Notes under the pieces: model-generated
The model's database searches: none
What the model was told of the DNA's origin: nothing
What the model saw: only the letters and a program-made list of their open reading frames with translations
Position numbers and translations under genes: made by a program
Shown: positions 11,161-20,751 of the stretch, piece after piece
Numbering within the stretch: the stretch's first letter is position 1
How the letters are laid out: each line of letters starts with the position of its first letter
Origin: Pantoea ananatis LMG 2665
GTDB lineage: Bacteria > Pseudomonadota > Gammaproteobacteria > Enterobacterales > Enterobacteriaceae
Assembly (NCBI RefSeq): GCF_000710035.2
Contig: NZ_JMJJ01000005.1
Span: 186,001 to 250,000, forward strand
Reading direction: 5' to 3'
Length of the DNA: 64,000 bases

Positions 11161-11681
11161 ATAATGATTGGACCTGCGCTGTATTCATTAAGTTCCCTCA
11201 ATAATGCAATTCCGTTTTCCGCGCTTTGTTGCTGGCCAGATGTCAGGATGCGCCTGACGCCAAAATCCGTCAGCACATCAAGCGAACGCTTGGGCCGATG
11301 GCACAGATCGAAGGCGCGGTGAAAAGTCACCGCCATCCCGTCGCACAGGGCCATGATTTGTCGCATCTGACTGGCATGGATATTGGCATCTTCATCCAGC
11401 ATGCCCAGAACGATGCCGGGAAAACCCAGCTCACGGATACGCGCCACGTCTGACTTCATCGTTTCAAATTCACGGCTGGAATAGCAAAAGTCGCCACCGC
11501 GAGGGCGAACAATAGGATGCACCGGAACTGAAATGTCACGACGGGCGACCTCCAGCATGCCTGCAGAAGGCGTCAGCCCGCCTTCACGCGGCGCGGCGCA
11601 AAGCTCTATGCGATCGGCTCCCGCCTGCTGGGCGGTTAATGCACAATCCACCCCATAGCAACAAATTTCCAGTGTCGTCAT
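10929..11681 (-). CDS. cutC: CutC family protein
   Basis: The 250-residue product starts [21 protein letters not shown] and has the CutC TIM-barrel blocks [18 protein letters not shown] (near 21), [15 protein letters not shown] (near 53), VTFHRAFD (near 117) and [10 protein letters not shown] (near 136). CutC was linked to copper tolerance in E. coli, but that phenotype has since been attributed to MicL RNA from the same locus. A candidate MicL promoter is seen inside this gene. It diverges from a PatB-like aminotransferase gene. Confidence 0.94.
   Translation of the reverse strand: MTTLEICCYGVDCALTAQQAGADRIELCAAPREGGLTPSAGMLEVARRDISVPVHPIVRPRGGDFCYSSREFETMKSDVARIRELGFPGIVLGMLDEDANIHASQMRQIMALCDGMAVTFHRAFDLCHRPKRSLDVLTDFGVRRILTSGQQQSAENGIALLRELNEYSAGPIIMAGAGVRLSNLQKFLDADIREVHSSASHLVASPMRYRKVGVSMCSEAEIDEFSRYCVDGDVVEAMKSVMQMNTARVA
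11168..11196 (-). promoter_or_regulatory. Sigma-E-like promoter inside cutC
   Basis: On the minus strand GGAACTT (11196-11190) is followed after 17 bp by TCCAAT (11172-11167). The -35 matches the sigma-E consensus exactly; the -10 is a weaker match to TCTGA/TCAAA. It lies in codons of cutC, as does the MicL promoter in E. coli. Confidence 0.5.
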
Positions 11682-11767
11682 TGTCTTCTCCTTTACATGG
11701 CTTCCTGTTCACGCCAAATTCGTCAGGTACGCTTATCCCTTAGAACAGTTTACGTGGAAAACTAACT

Positions 11768-12910
11768 ATGACATTCAATTTTGACCAACGGATAGACCGC
11801 CGTCACAGTGATAGTCTTAAATGGCACAAATATGCGGGTCAGGATATTCTGCCACTGTGGGTCGCCGATACGGATTTCCGATCGCCTGAGCGTATCATTG
11901 AAGCCATTAAAGCCCGCGTTGACCACGGCGTTTTCGGCTATGGCGATAAGCCCCAGGGGTTGATTGCGGCCCTTATCGCCCGCTGTGCATCACGTTATCA
12001 CTGGCAGGTCGATCCCGAATGGGTTGTTGTCTTGCCCGGCGTTGTCTGCGGCTTAAATCTGTCGGTCCGCGCCTTTACTCAGCCACCGCAAGGTACCGTG
12101 GCACCCTTACCGATTTATCCCCCTTTTCGCTCTGCCGCTAAACTGGCGGAACGCGACCAGCTGAGTCTGCCATTAATATTACAGGATGGGCGCTGGGTCA
12201 TGGACCTGAGCGCGGCCGAAGGGAAAATGCAGGACAAAAAGCTGTTGATGCTGTGCAATCCCCAGAATCCTGGCGGTACGGTTTATCGCCGGGAAGAGCT
12301 GGAGGCCCAACTGGCGTTTGCCCAGCAGCACGACCTGATTGTCTGTTCTGACGAAATCCATTGCGACCTGCTGTTAACAGAGGGCCTGCAACACATCCCG
12401 TTCGCCTCCCTGAGCGACGATGCCGCCCGGCGCAGCGTCACGCTGCTTTCGCCCTCGAAAACCTTTAACATCGCAGGCCTGGGCGCATCCGTCGCCATCA
12501 TCCCTGACCCGGTACTGCGTGAACGTTTCAACGCCGTCCGCCAGGGCATCGTTCCCTCGGTTGATATTCTGGCACTGGTGGCCGCAGAGGTTGCCTGGCG
12601 CGACAATGATGACTGGCTTGATGCACAGCTGGACTATCTGCGCGGTAATCGTGACTGGCTGGTTGAACAGGTCAATGCGCTCCCCGGACTCTCGATGGTG
12701 TCACCAGAAGGCAGCTATCTCGGCTGGATTGATGCCAGCGCATTGCCGGTTGCCAGCCCGGCACTCTATTTTGAAAAGTACGGGCTGGGTTTCTCACCGG
12801 GTCGCGATTTTGGCGATGATCGTTTCGTGCGTATCAACTTCGGTTGTCCACGCGCACTGCTGGAAGAAGCGGCAAAGCGGCTTAAACGCGCGGTTGACGC
12901 CCTGGGTTAG
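11768..12910 (+). CDS. PatB/MalY-type PLP aminotransferase (C-S beta-lyase)
   Basis: The 380-residue product is a fold-type I PLP enzyme of the MalY/PatB group, which cleaves cystathionine and related thioethers to a thiol, pyruvate and ammonia. It starts MTFNFDQRIDRRHSDSLKWH, with LPLWVADTDF near residue 28, LCNPQNPGG near 161, CSDEIHCDL near 195 and the PLP-binding lysine in SPSKTFNIAG near 231. The last block, FVRINFGCPRALLEEA, carries the carboxylate-binding Arg. It overlaps the yecM stop by 4 bp convergently and interrupts the usual cutC-yecM adjacency. Confidence 0.88.
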   Translation: MTFNFDQRIDRRHSDSLKWHKYAGQDILPLWVADTDFRSPERIIEAIKARVDHGVFGYGDKPQGLIAALIARCASRYHWQVDPEWVVVLPGVVCGLNLSVRAFTQPPQGTVAPLPIYPPFRSAAKLAERDQLSLPLILQDGRWVMDLSAAEGKMQDKKLLMLCNPQNPGGTVYRREELEAQLAFAQQHDLIVCSDEIHCDLLLTEGLQHIPFASLSDDAARRSVTLLSPSKTFNIAGLGASVAIIPDPVLRERFNAVRQGIVPSVDILALVAAEVAWRDNDDWLDAQLDYLRGNRDWLVEQVNALPGLSMVSPEGSYLGWIDASALPVASPALYFEKYGLGFSPGRDFGDDRFVRINFGCPRALLEEAAKRLKRAVDALG

Positions 12911-13467
12911 GACTGCTCACTGGCCACGATCTCTTCCAGGCTCCACGGGTGAAACTTTATCGTGGTTTCCCCGTCGGTTACTGCGAGGGTAGGATTAGGC
13001 AAACGTTCATTTTCCCCTTTTGGCGAGCTGGTCTTGAACGAAATACCGGGTTGGGACAGCGCATGGTCGGACAGCAACGCCATTGCCCGCATCCCAAGCG
13101 TTTCTGGCTCGCCCCTTAATACCACTTCCACATGCTCCCAGCCTTCATGGCGATAGCGTTTCTCGCCGGGCCAGGGTAACTCCACCACGTCGATATGCCA
13201 GCCGGCAATCTGGAGCGGCTGATGCAGTTTGAACAGGCAGACAGGACGACCATTGATCATCGCTGCCGAAAATTGCTGGCCCATTTTCGCCAGACCCTGC
13301 TGCCAACGTTCGGCGGTGGTGTTCTGGTGACAGCGAACCGCGACATGATCGACATCGAGTCCGGCATTATCTAATCCGAGTCGCTGTGAAAAACTTTGTA
13401 ACCGTTGTTCGAAAGCGGCCAAATCTTCGCGTAAATCGTCCAGTTCTGATGGAAAGGTGGTGCTCAC
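12907..13467 (-). CDS. yecM: VOC-fold protein YecM
   Basis: The 186-residue product matches E. coli YecM along its whole length: DVDHVAVRCHQN, TAERWQQG, MINGRPVCLFKLH, VVELPWPGEKRY, EGWEHVEVVL, TSSPKGENERLPNPTLAVTDG and the C-terminal TTIKFHPWSLEEIVASEQS. YecM resembles vicinal-oxygen-chelate metalloenzymes structurally; its substrate is unknown. It is transcribed away from argS, unlike many operon partners. Confidence 0.93.
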   Translation of the reverse strand: MSTTFPSELDDLREDLAAFEQRLQSFSQRLGLDNAGLDVDHVAVRCHQNTTAERWQQGLAKMGQQFSAAMINGRPVCLFKLHQPLQIAGWHIDVVELPWPGEKRYRHEGWEHVEVVLRGEPETLGMRAMALLSDHALSQPGISFKTSSPKGENERLPNPTLAVTDGETTIKFHPWSLEEIVASEQS

Positions 13468-13780
13468 GGTTGCCTCTGCCCCTCTAAAGTTTACAGACTT
13501 AAATATCGTAACTCATTGTTAGCATTAAATCCTAAACGACATAATGGTGAGATTCATCTTATTTACGTGATTCTTTTCCATTAAAGCAGATAAATTACGC
13601 TTTCAATTCAGACTTATCTTCTTTTTAGATCCACCCTTAAGTTGACAAAAACCACCTAACCATCTGTTTAAATTGACGTTAATTAATGCCATAAGACAAT
13701 TCCCATTTACCGCCAACATGATTGCAGCCGCGTCACCTTTCTTATAAATTTGCATCAATACCATTATAAGGAAAGTTTTT
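13468..13780 (+). other. AT-rich intergenic region with no confident gene
   Basis: This 313-bp stretch between yecM and a small membrane-protein gene is much richer in A+T than its surroundings. It probably holds the divergent promoters; TTGACA occurs near 13640, but no -10 at the right spacing was assigned. No RNA gene was recognised. Confidence 0.5.
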
Positions 13781-13900
13781 ATGACTATGCTCATCGTAGT
13801 GGCAACATTGATCGCACTGATGGGATTTGCCCTTGCGCGCCACTGGAAGGTGCGAGAAGACAAAAGCGTTAAAAATGCGCGCCGCGCGCGCCGCCGCTAA
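13781..13900 (+). CDS. 39-residue single-pass membrane protein
   Basis: ATG 13781 is preceded by AAGGAAAG at good spacing and opens a 39-codon frame to TAA at 13898-13900. The product begins MTMLIVVATLIALMGFALAR, one hydrophobic segment, followed by a polar stretch and a very basic end (NARRARRR). This is the usual architecture of small inner-membrane proteins with a cytoplasmic cationic tail. I recognise no family name. It is followed by the argS leader in the same direction. Confidence 0.7.
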   Translation: MTMLIVVATLIALMGFALARHWKVREDKSVKNARRARRR

Positions 13901-14096
13901 TCCTTTGGGAAACATTCTCAGCTCTGTTTCTCCGCGTTTATCCAGTTACTGACTCAAGCTGACAATTCACGTATACTTTTCCCCTCATTTTTTTCCGTTC
14001 TGCCTGGTGATGACTCTGGTTATCGCCTCCGGCAGAATGAGGATGAAGCGCGCTGCGCTGTCAGCGTGCTTTTCTTAGCATATGTAAGGTAACCCG

Positions 14097-15827
14097 GTGA
14101 ATATTCAGGCGCTTCTTTCCGCAAAAGTCAGTCAGGCTATGGTGCTGGCTGGTGCTCCCTCCGATTGCGAACCTCAGGTTCGCCAGTCGGCCAAAGTTCA
14201 GTTTGGTGATTATCAGGCAAACGGCATCATGGCCGTGGCTAAAAAACTGGGCCAGGCGCCGCGACAATTAGCTGAAACTGTTATTCAACATCTGGATCTT
14301 ACCGGTATTGCCAGCAAGGTTGAGATTGCCGGACCCGGGTTTATTAACATCTTTCTCGATCGTGGCTGGCTGGCAGAACATGCCAGGAATGCCCTGCAGC
14401 ATCCGCGACTCGGCGTCGCCCGCGTTGAACCTCAGACTATCGTCGTAGATTACTCTGCCCCGAACGTCGCGAAAGAAATGCACGTCGGCCACGTCCGCTC
14501 CACCATTATTGGTGATGCCGCTGTCCGCACTCTGGCGTTTCTGGGCCATAACGTCATCCGTGCCAACCACGTTGGCGACTGGGGAACGCAGTTCGGTATG
14601 CTGATAGCTTTCCTTGAGAAACAGCAGAACGAAAACCATGCCGAAATGGCGCTGGCTGACTTAGAAGGGTTTTACCGTGAAGCCAAGCGCACCTACGATG
14701 AAGATCCGGAATTTGCAGAGCGCGCACGTCGCTACGTGGTGAAGTTACAAGGCGGCGATGACTACTGCCGACAGATGTGGAAAAAGCTGGTTGATATCAC
14801 CATGAGCCAGAACCAGCATATCTATGACCGCCTTAACGTCACGCTGACCCGCAAAGATGTCATGGGCGAGAGCCTTTACAACGACATGCTGCCGGGTATT
14901 GTTGCCGACCTGAAAGCGAAAGGGTTAGCCGTTGAGAGCGAAGGTGCGACCGTGGTCTTTCTGGATGAATACCAGAATAAAGAAGGTGAGCCTATGGGCG
15001 TCATCATTCAGAAGAAAGACGGCGGCTATCTTTACACCACTACCGATATTGCCTGCGCCAAATACCGCTACGAAACGCTGCATGCCGATCGGGTGATTTA
15101 TTACATCGACTCGCGCCAGCATCAGCATTTACAGCAGGCGTGGACCATCGTGCGTAAAGCCGGTTATGTGCCTGAATCTGTGCCGCTTGAGCACCATGCA
15201 TTTGGCATGATGCTGGGTAAAGACGGTCGTCCGTTTAAGACCCGCAGCGGCGGCACCATCAAACTTTCGGATCTACTGGATGAAGCTTACGATCGTGCTT
15301 ACTCGCTGGTCAGCGAAAAAAACCCGGAGATGAGCGAAGAAGAGCGGCGTGCACTTGCGGAAGTCGTCGGCGTCAGCGCTGTAAAATATGCCGATCTGTC
15401 AAAGAGCCGCACCACGGATTATATCTTTGACTGGGACAACATGCTGGCGTTTGAAGGTAACACCGCGCCTTATATGCAGTACGCTTACACGCGTGTCCTG
15501 TCGGTATTCCGTAAGGCCGGTATTGAAGCCGACGCGATTCAGGCCGACATCACCCTGACGGACGATCGTGAAGCCCTGCTGGCTACACGCCTACTGCAGT
15601 TTGAAGAAGTCATTACTCAGGTTGCCCGTGACGGCACGCCGCATGTGATGTGTGCGTACCTCTATGACGTGGCTGGCCTGTTCTCCGGCTTCTACGAGCA
15701 TTGCCCGATTCTGGCGGCCGAAGATGAAGCGACCCGTCAGAGCCGGTTACAGATTGCTGCCCTGACCGCCAAAACCCTGAAACTGGGGCTGGACACGCTG
15801 GGTATCAAAACCGTCGATCGCATGTAA
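14097..15827 (+). CDS. argS: Arginyl-tRNA synthetase
   Basis: ArgRS charges tRNA-Arg. The GTG at 14097, preceded by AAGGTAACCC, gives the start [14 protein letters not shown] that matches E. coli. The HIGH motif appears as HVGH near residue 130 ([16 protein letters not shown]), and [10 protein letters not shown] follows near 160; the C-terminal DALR anticodon domain contains [15 protein letters not shown] near 458. Length is 576 residues. The 196-bp leader can fold with TTCTGCC pairing to GGCAGAA (about 14005-14039); no attenuator was established. Confidence 0.98.
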   Translation: MNIQALLSAKVSQAMVLAGAPSDCEPQVRQSAKVQFGDYQANGIMAVAKKLGQAPRQLAETVIQHLDLTGIASKVEIAGPGFINIFLDRGWLAEHARNALQHPRLGVARVEPQTIVVDYSAPNVAKEMHVGHVRSTIIGDAAVRTLAFLGHNVIRANHVGDWGTQFGMLIAFLEKQQNENHAEMALADLEGFYREAKRTYDEDPEFAERARRYVVKLQGGDDYCRQMWKKLVDITMSQNQHIYDRLNVTLTRKDVMGESLYNDMLPGIVADLKAKGLAVESEGATVVFLDEYQNKEGEPMGVIIQKKDGGYLYTTTDIACAKYRYETLHADRVIYYIDSRQHQHLQQAWTIVRKAGYVPESVPLEHHAFGMMLGKDGRPFKTRSGGTIKLSDLLDEAYDRAYSLVSEKNPEMSEEERRALAEVVGVSAVKYADLSKSRTTDYIFDWDNMLAFEGNTAPYMQYAYTRVLSVFRKAGIEADAIQADITLTDDREALLATRLLQFEEVITQVARDGTPHVMCAYLYDVAGLFSGFYEHCPILAAEDEATRQSRLQIAALTAKTLKLGLDTLGIKTVDRM

Positions 15828-16131
15828 CCTCTTCAGGCGCTGAGTGCCCACCGTGGCCCGGCGCCTGCCTTCCCTGCCTTCCCCGCCGCCGCGTCATGAT
15901 TTCCGCGACCGCTGTTTTCGCTGCCTGCTCTGCCCACGATATGAATCGGCCCGCTATCGCCTGAAAACCAGACATCATGATGCATAGCAACGGACAAACT
16001 GGCCCATGCAGCCATAATGTCCTGTTTATCTGCGTAAGATCATGGGGTTATTCCTTTCTGATGCGCGCGCTCTACTATAAGCCCGCATTTCATCAGGTCT
16101 TGACCTGTTAACGAGAAAGGAAACTAAGTTG
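15828..16131 (+). other. Intergenic region argS-aqpZ
   Basis: The 304-bp gap starts with an imperfect hairpin (CAGGCGC 15834-15840 pairing with GCGCCTG 15861-15867) that lacks a T-run. Short open frames on the minus strand have no ribosome site and no recognisable family. The aqpZ ribosome site GAGAAAGGAA lies at its end. Nothing else could be supported. Confidence 0.5.
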
Positions 16132-16827
16132 ATGATTAAAAAAGCGTTTGCCGAATTCATCGGGACATTCTGGTTAGTCTTGGCGGGTTGTGGAAGCGCC
16201 CTGCTGGCGGCAACCTTTCCGCAAACCGGGATTGGCTTTGCCGGAGTGGCTCTGGCTTTCGGCCTTGCCGTGCTGACGATGGCTTTTGCTGTGGGTCATC
16301 TTTCGGGCGGCCATTTTAATCCTGCCGTCACGCTGGGTTTATGGGCGGGCGGCCGTATCGGATATCAGGCCATTTTGCCCTATATCATTATGCAGGTCGC
16401 GGGCGGTATCGCGGCGGCGGCCGTGCTGTATGTGATTGCAAGTGGTCAGTCTGATTTTGATGCCACCACCAGCGGGTTCGCGGCTAACGGCTTTGGCGAA
16501 CACTCCCCCGGGGGCTACAGCCTTTGTGCAGCAGTGGTCACTGAACTGGTACTCAGCGCCTTTTTCCTGATCATTATTCAGGGGGCGACCGATAAACGCG
16601 CGCCCGCGGGTTTCGCGCCCATCGCCATTGGCCTGGCCTTAACGCTTATTCATTTAATTAGCATCCCCGTGACCAATACGTCGGTAAACCCGGCGCGCAG
16701 TACGGCGATGGCGCTGTTCCAGGGAACCTGGGCCTTGCAGCAGCTGTGGGTGTTTTGGCTGGTGCCGATGGTGGGCGGTGTGGCTGGCGGATTGATCTCT
16801 CGTTTTCTGCTGCTAAGCACAGACTGA
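16132..16827 (+). CDS. aqpZ: Aquaporin Z
   Basis: AqpZ is the tetrameric inner-membrane water channel. The ATG at 16132 follows GAGAAAGGAAACTAAGTTG; the TTG at 16129 is not needed. The 231-residue protein has six membrane spans plus two half-helices carrying the NPA motifs HFNPAVTLG (near 61) and SVNPARSTA (near 184); the second is followed by the conserved Arg of the selectivity filter. Its position between argS and flhE differs from E. coli and indicates a local insertion. Confidence 0.96.
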   Translation: MIKKAFAEFIGTFWLVLAGCGSALLAATFPQTGIGFAGVALAFGLAVLTMAFAVGHLSGGHFNPAVTLGLWAGGRIGYQAILPYIIMQVAGGIAAAAVLYVIASGQSDFDATTSGFAANGFGEHSPGGYSLCAAVVTELVLSAFFLIIIQGATDKRAPAGFAPIAIGLALTLIHLISIPVTNTSVNPARSTAMALFQGTWALQQLWVFWLVPMVGGVAGGLISRFLLLSTD

Positions 16828-16853
16828 TTTAATGCGAAAATGACTTCATTTTG

Positions 16854-16899
16854 CAGACCGGCAGCGATCGTGCACGCCTGCACGATCGCTGCCGGTCTG
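16854..16899. repeat. Perfect 21-bp inverted repeat between aqpZ and flhE
   Basis: Arms 16854-16874 and 16879-16899 are perfect complements around a CGCC loop. It lies between convergent stops, so it probably acts as a bidirectional transcript end or RNA 3' stabiliser; neither side has a strong T-run. Confidence 0.8.
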
Positions 16900-16922
16900 T
16901 CTTAACAATGAAATAATCAGGC

Positions 16923-17315
16923 TTACTGGTAATTAACCGTCACGTCTGTACTGACCACTTTCAGCCCGGGCGGTAAGCTGCCGCTTCCAGCGAAACCAAA
17001 CACCATATGCAATGTTTCATCCGCGGTCACGCCGGTCAGACCCCGCGTCGCGCCGTTGGCACCGTCCAGTTCGGTACAGCGCTGTGCCGCACAAAGCCGG
17101 ACCTGCAGGCCCGATGGCGCAGGCCGGGTGAGCTGATAGCGCCAGTTCACCACGGTCATTGCCCCTTTTACGTCGCCCGGCGGCGTTAAGGGCTGTGAGG
17201 ATTGCCAGCTACCGCGATTGGCCATCAGCGGGCCCGCCGCGCTGGCGCTCCAGGCGCCGTCAGCGGCCTGGGCAGACAGCGGCAGGAGCAGTGCAAACAG
17301 CATCATCGATCTCAT
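16923..17315 (-). CDS. flhE: Flagellar protein FlhE
   Basis: FlhE is a small periplasmic protein at the end of flhBAE that influences proton leak through the flagellar export gate and swarming in E. coli and Salmonella. The 130-residue product starts with a Sec signal (MRSMMLFALLLPLSAQA) and carries the family blocks VVNWRYQLTRPAPSGLQVRLC and RCTELDG; the Cys pair near residues 74 and 80 is conserved. It overlaps the flhA stop by 4 bp. Confidence 0.92.
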   Translation of the reverse strand: MRSMMLFALLLPLSAQAADGAWSASAAGPLMANRGSWQSSQPLTPPGDVKGAMTVVNWRYQLTRPAPSGLQVRLCAAQRCTELDGANGATRGLTGVTADETLHMVFGFAGSGSLPPGLKVVSTDVTVNYQ

Positions 17316-19405
17316 TGTTTGCCTCCGATGGTGGCGGTCATGCGAATCTGACGATTGTCGCTTAATTCCATGTTGGACAGCACCACCAGCTGCGGCATGT
17401 TGCGACGCAGGAAGCGCGCCAGTAACGCACGTAACGGATGGTTTACCAGTAAGACCGGCGGCGCGCCCATCATCTCCTGACGCTGTAAGGCTTCCTGCGT
17501 CTGGGCCAGCAGACGATCGGCAAGCCCCGGCTCCAGCCCACCACCGCCCTGCAGAGCCTGCAGTAACAGGCGTTCCAGCGTAGCATCCAGGCCAATAACC
17601 TGAACTTCACCGTTGCCCGGGAACCACTGTTGGGTGATTGCACGACCCAACGCGACACGCACCACGCTGGTCAACTCCTGCGGATCGCTTTGAACCGGCG
17701 CGTGCTCTGCCAGCGTTTCAATGATGGTGCGCATGTCGCGAATAGAGACGCGCTCCACCAGCAGGTTTTGCAGCACTTTATGCAAGGTTGTCAGGGTAAT
17801 GACGCCCGGCACCAGATCTTCAGTCAGTTTAGGCATTTCAGACGAGACGCGATCCAGCAGCTGTTGCGCCTCCTGGCGACCAAACAGCTCGCTGGCATAC
17901 TGACCAATCAGATGATTAAGATGGGTTGCCACCACCGTACTGGCTTCGACCACGGTAAAGCCCTGGATCTGGGCCTGCTCTTTCAGCGCGCCATCAATCC
18001 ACACGGCCGCCAGGCCAAACGCCGGATCGACGGTGGCTTCACCCGGCAAGGTGCCCGCTGCGGTGCCGGGGTTAATCGCCATCCAGCGCCCCGGATACGC
18101 GTCACCACTGCCAATTTCTACGCCCTTCATCAAAATGCGATAGCGGGCCGGCGGTAATTCCATATTGTCACGGATATGCACCACCGGTGGCAGGAAGCCG
18201 ACGTCCTGCGCCACCTTCTTACGGATACTGCGGATACGCCCCAGCAGTTCACCGTTTTGATTATGATCGACCATCGGAATCAGGCGATAGCCCACTTCCA
18301 TTCCCAGGGTATCTTCCAGTTGTACATCGGTCCAGGACGCCTCGGCCGATGCGGGTGTTTCCATAGATTTGGTGAGGCTGCTGGGTGATTCGACACTCTT
18401 TTTCGGCTGCATTTCGCGGCCACGTAACCACCATGCCAGCCCCAGTAAGGCCGCCGTAAACAGCAGGAAAACGAAGTTCGGCATGCCCGGCACCAGGCCC
18501 AGCAAACCGATTACGCCGCCGCTCAGCATCAGTACGCGAGGATCTTTAAACAGCTGGCCAACCATCTGCTCGCCGACGTCCTGATCGGTTGCCACGCGCG
18601 TCACAATAACACCCGCCGCAGTCGAGATAACCAGCGCCGGGATCTGAGCAACCAGACCATCACCGATAGTCAGCAACGTATAGGTTTCTGCCGCATGTCC
18701 TGCATCCATGCCGTGCTGCACGATACCGACCAACAGCCCGCCAATCACGTTGATTACCATGATCAAAATGCCCGCGATGGCATCACCACGTACGAACTTA
18801 CTGGCACCGTCCATTGAACCGTAGAAGTCGGCTTCCTGGGTGACTTCAGCACGGCGGCGTTTCGCTTCATCTTCACCAATCAGACCGGCATTCAGGTCGG
18901 CGTCGATGGCCATCTGCTTACCGGGCATCCCGTCAAGAACAAAGCGCGCGCCCACTTCAGCGATACGGCCGGCACCTTTGGTGATAACCATAAAGTTGAT
19001 AATCACCAGGATGATAAACACCACAATACCGATGGCAAAGTTGCCCCCGACCAGGAAGTGGCCAAAGGCTTCCACCACCCGTCCGGCGGCGGCGGCCCCG
19101 GTGTGGCCGTCCAGTAAAATGATACGGGTTGAGGCAACGTTGAGCGCCAGGCGCAGCAAGGTCGAAAACAGCAGGATGGTTGGAAACGCCGCAAACTCCA
19201 GCGTGCGCTGGGTAAACATCGCCACCAGCAGCACCATGATCGACAAGGCGATGTTGAAGGTGAACAACAGATCAAGGATGAATGGCGGTAACGGCAGAAC
19301 CATCATCGATAAAATCATGATGATCAGTACCGGGCCAGCAAGCACCTGCCACTGCATATCTTTGAAGTTGCCCGGTAGGCGTAATTTAGCGGCCAGATTA
19401 GCCAT
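17312..19405 (-). CDS. flhA: Flagellar export gate protein FlhA
   Basis: FlhA is the nonameric export-gate protein of the flagellar type III system, coupling proton flow to export and docking chaperone-substrate complexes. ATG 19405 (MANLAAKLRLPGNF), with GGAGAG upstream, matches the E. coli start. About eight N-terminal membrane segments include the FHIPEP signature area (FPTILLFSTLLRLALNVASTR near 67) and the cytoplasmic loop ITKGAGRIAEVGARFVLDGMPGK; the C-terminal half is the cytoplasmic domain ending in IRMTATIGGKQ. It has 697 residues and overlaps flhB by 8 bp. Confidence 0.97.
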   Translation of the reverse strand: MANLAAKLRLPGNFKDMQWQVLAGPVLIIMILSMMVLPLPPFILDLLFTFNIALSIMVLLVAMFTQRTLEFAAFPTILLFSTLLRLALNVASTRIILLDGHTGAAAAGRVVEAFGHFLVGGNFAIGIVVFIILVIINFMVITKGAGRIAEVGARFVLDGMPGKQMAIDADLNAGLIGEDEAKRRRAEVTQEADFYGSMDGASKFVRGDAIAGILIMVINVIGGLLVGIVQHGMDAGHAAETYTLLTIGDGLVAQIPALVISTAAGVIVTRVATDQDVGEQMVGQLFKDPRVLMLSGGVIGLLGLVPGMPNFVFLLFTAALLGLAWWLRGREMQPKKSVESPSSLTKSMETPASAEASWTDVQLEDTLGMEVGYRLIPMVDHNQNGELLGRIRSIRKKVAQDVGFLPPVVHIRDNMELPPARYRILMKGVEIGSGDAYPGRWMAINPGTAAGTLPGEATVDPAFGLAAVWIDGALKEQAQIQGFTVVEASTVVATHLNHLIGQYASELFGRQEAQQLLDRVSSEMPKLTEDLVPGVITLTTLHKVLQNLLVERVSIRDMRTIIETLAEHAPVQSDPQELTSVVRVALGRAITQQWFPGNGEVQVIGLDATLERLLLQALQGGGGLEPGLADRLLAQTQEALQRQEMMGAPPVLLVNHPLRALLARFLRRNMPQLVVLSNMELSDNRQIRMTATIGGKQ

Positions 19406-20549
19406 CGTTTGTGTTCTCTCCTGCAAAGTCCATCTCTGCCGGGACCGGCAGGTCTTTAGGTTTTACCGGGATCAGGCCGCCTTCGCGCTTCCAGCGACGT
19501 AGCTGCCAGACCCAGGCCAGCACTTCCGCGACGGCGCCATAGAGCGCACCCGGAATGTGTTGTCCAATTTCAGTATGTCGGTACAGCGCACGCGCCAGTG
19601 GCGGCGCTTCCAGAACCGGAATACGGTGTTCCGCGCCCAGTTCACGAATGCGTAAGGCAATATCCCCTGCGCCCTTGGCGATGACCTTCGGCGCGCTCAT
19701 CTTTTTCTCGTTATATTGCAAGGCAACCGAGTAGTGCGTTGGGTTGGTGACGATAACATCGGCTTTGGGAACATCGGCCATCATGCGACGTCGGGCGGCT
19801 GCGCGCATCTGCTGGCGGATGCGCCCTTTCACGTGCGGATCACCCTCTTGCTGTTTGTGTTCATCACGAATTTCCTGACGCGACATGCGCAGCTTTTTAA
19901 AATGGCTGTACAGTTGCCAGAAAACGTCATAGCCCACCATGGGGATCAACCCGAGCATGACCAGCGAGCAGCAGATGGCAATCATATCCATGCCGTGAAT
20001 CAGTGCCGTTGTCGGTGATTCGGCAATCAGACGCAGCATATCGGGCCAATGGCTCCAGACGTACCAGCCTGCAACACACCCGACCAGAATAGTCTTCAGG
20101 ATGCCTTTAAACAGTTCGGTCCAGGCCTGAGCGGCAAACATGCGCTTTAAACCAGACAGCGGGTTCAGTTTGCCAAAATCGACCTTAATGGATTTTCCAC
20201 TGATCACCACGCCGCCCAGCAGCATTGGCGAGGCAATCGCGACCAGAACCAGCCCGCCCAGCAGCGGGAGCAGCGCCGCAATGGCCTGCATAATCAGATT
20301 GCCCACATGCGCAATGATGATTTTGTCATCGGTCACCATGGCATGGTCAAATCGTAATCCGGTTGACACCATCGCGGCCAGCCGGTGGGCCATCATGGCA
20401 CCGCCGACCCATAAAATCATGATGCCGGCTAACAGCATCAGTAATGAGGTCAACTCGCGCGAACGCGGAATCTGGCCTTCTTCACGTGCTTTCTCAAGTC
20501 GGTGGGCCGTGGGCGATTCTGTTTTTTCTTCGTCGCTATTTTCTGACAC
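19398..20549 (-). CDS. flhB: Flagellar export switch protein FlhB
   Basis: FlhB sets the export switch from rod/hook to filament substrates by self-cleavage. The NPTH cleavage motif is present (IVTNPTHYSVALQY), as is the N-terminal block TESPTAHRLEKAREEGQIP. A GTG at 20549 is chosen because GAGG lies 7 bp upstream and the product then starts SENSDEEKTE like other FlhB; the upstream ATG at 20591 adds 14 unconserved residues. Four membrane helices precede the cytoplasmic domain. Length is 383 residues. Confidence 0.93.
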   Translation of the reverse strand: MSENSDEEKTESPTAHRLEKAREEGQIPRSRELTSLLMLLAGIMILWVGGAMMAHRLAAMVSTGLRFDHAMVTDDKIIIAHVGNLIMQAIAALLPLLGGLVLVAIASPMLLGGVVISGKSIKVDFGKLNPLSGLKRMFAAQAWTELFKGILKTILVGCVAGWYVWSHWPDMLRLIAESPTTALIHGMDMIAICCSLVMLGLIPMVGYDVFWQLYSHFKKLRMSRQEIRDEHKQQEGDPHVKGRIRQQMRAAARRRMMADVPKADVIVTNPTHYSVALQYNEKKMSAPKVIAKGAGDIALRIRELGAEHRIPVLEAPPLARALYRHTEIGQHIPGALYGAVAEVLAWVWQLRRWKREGGLIPVKPKDLPVPAEMDFAGENTNDG

Positions 20550-20654
20550 CACAAACCTCGGTTGGCAGGAATTCTGAGCATAGAATGCCAAATTTGGGTT
20601 TGGTTAAAGCGTGGATAAAACGTGAAAAATGCGCGCTCTTTCACGGATGGCAAA

Positions 20655-20690
20655 AGAGAAAAGAGAAGTGGCCTGTCAGAAACAGGCCAT
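20655..20690 (-). terminator. Probable terminator after cheZ
   Basis: On the minus strand GGCCTG and CAGGCC (20670-20675/20683-20688) form a stem followed by a pyrimidine-rich stretch, CTTCTCTTTTCTCTTTT. It separates cheZ from flhB. Confidence 0.55.
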
Positions 20691-20751
20691 CTTAGAAGGG
20701 GCGGCAATCGCCAACCGTTAACGGATCGGCGATGACCAGACAGACTCGCGG

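Noticed and set aside
15805..16015. Two minus-strand short frames between argS and aqpZ
   Set aside because: They overlap each other, lack ribosome sites and have no family resemblance.
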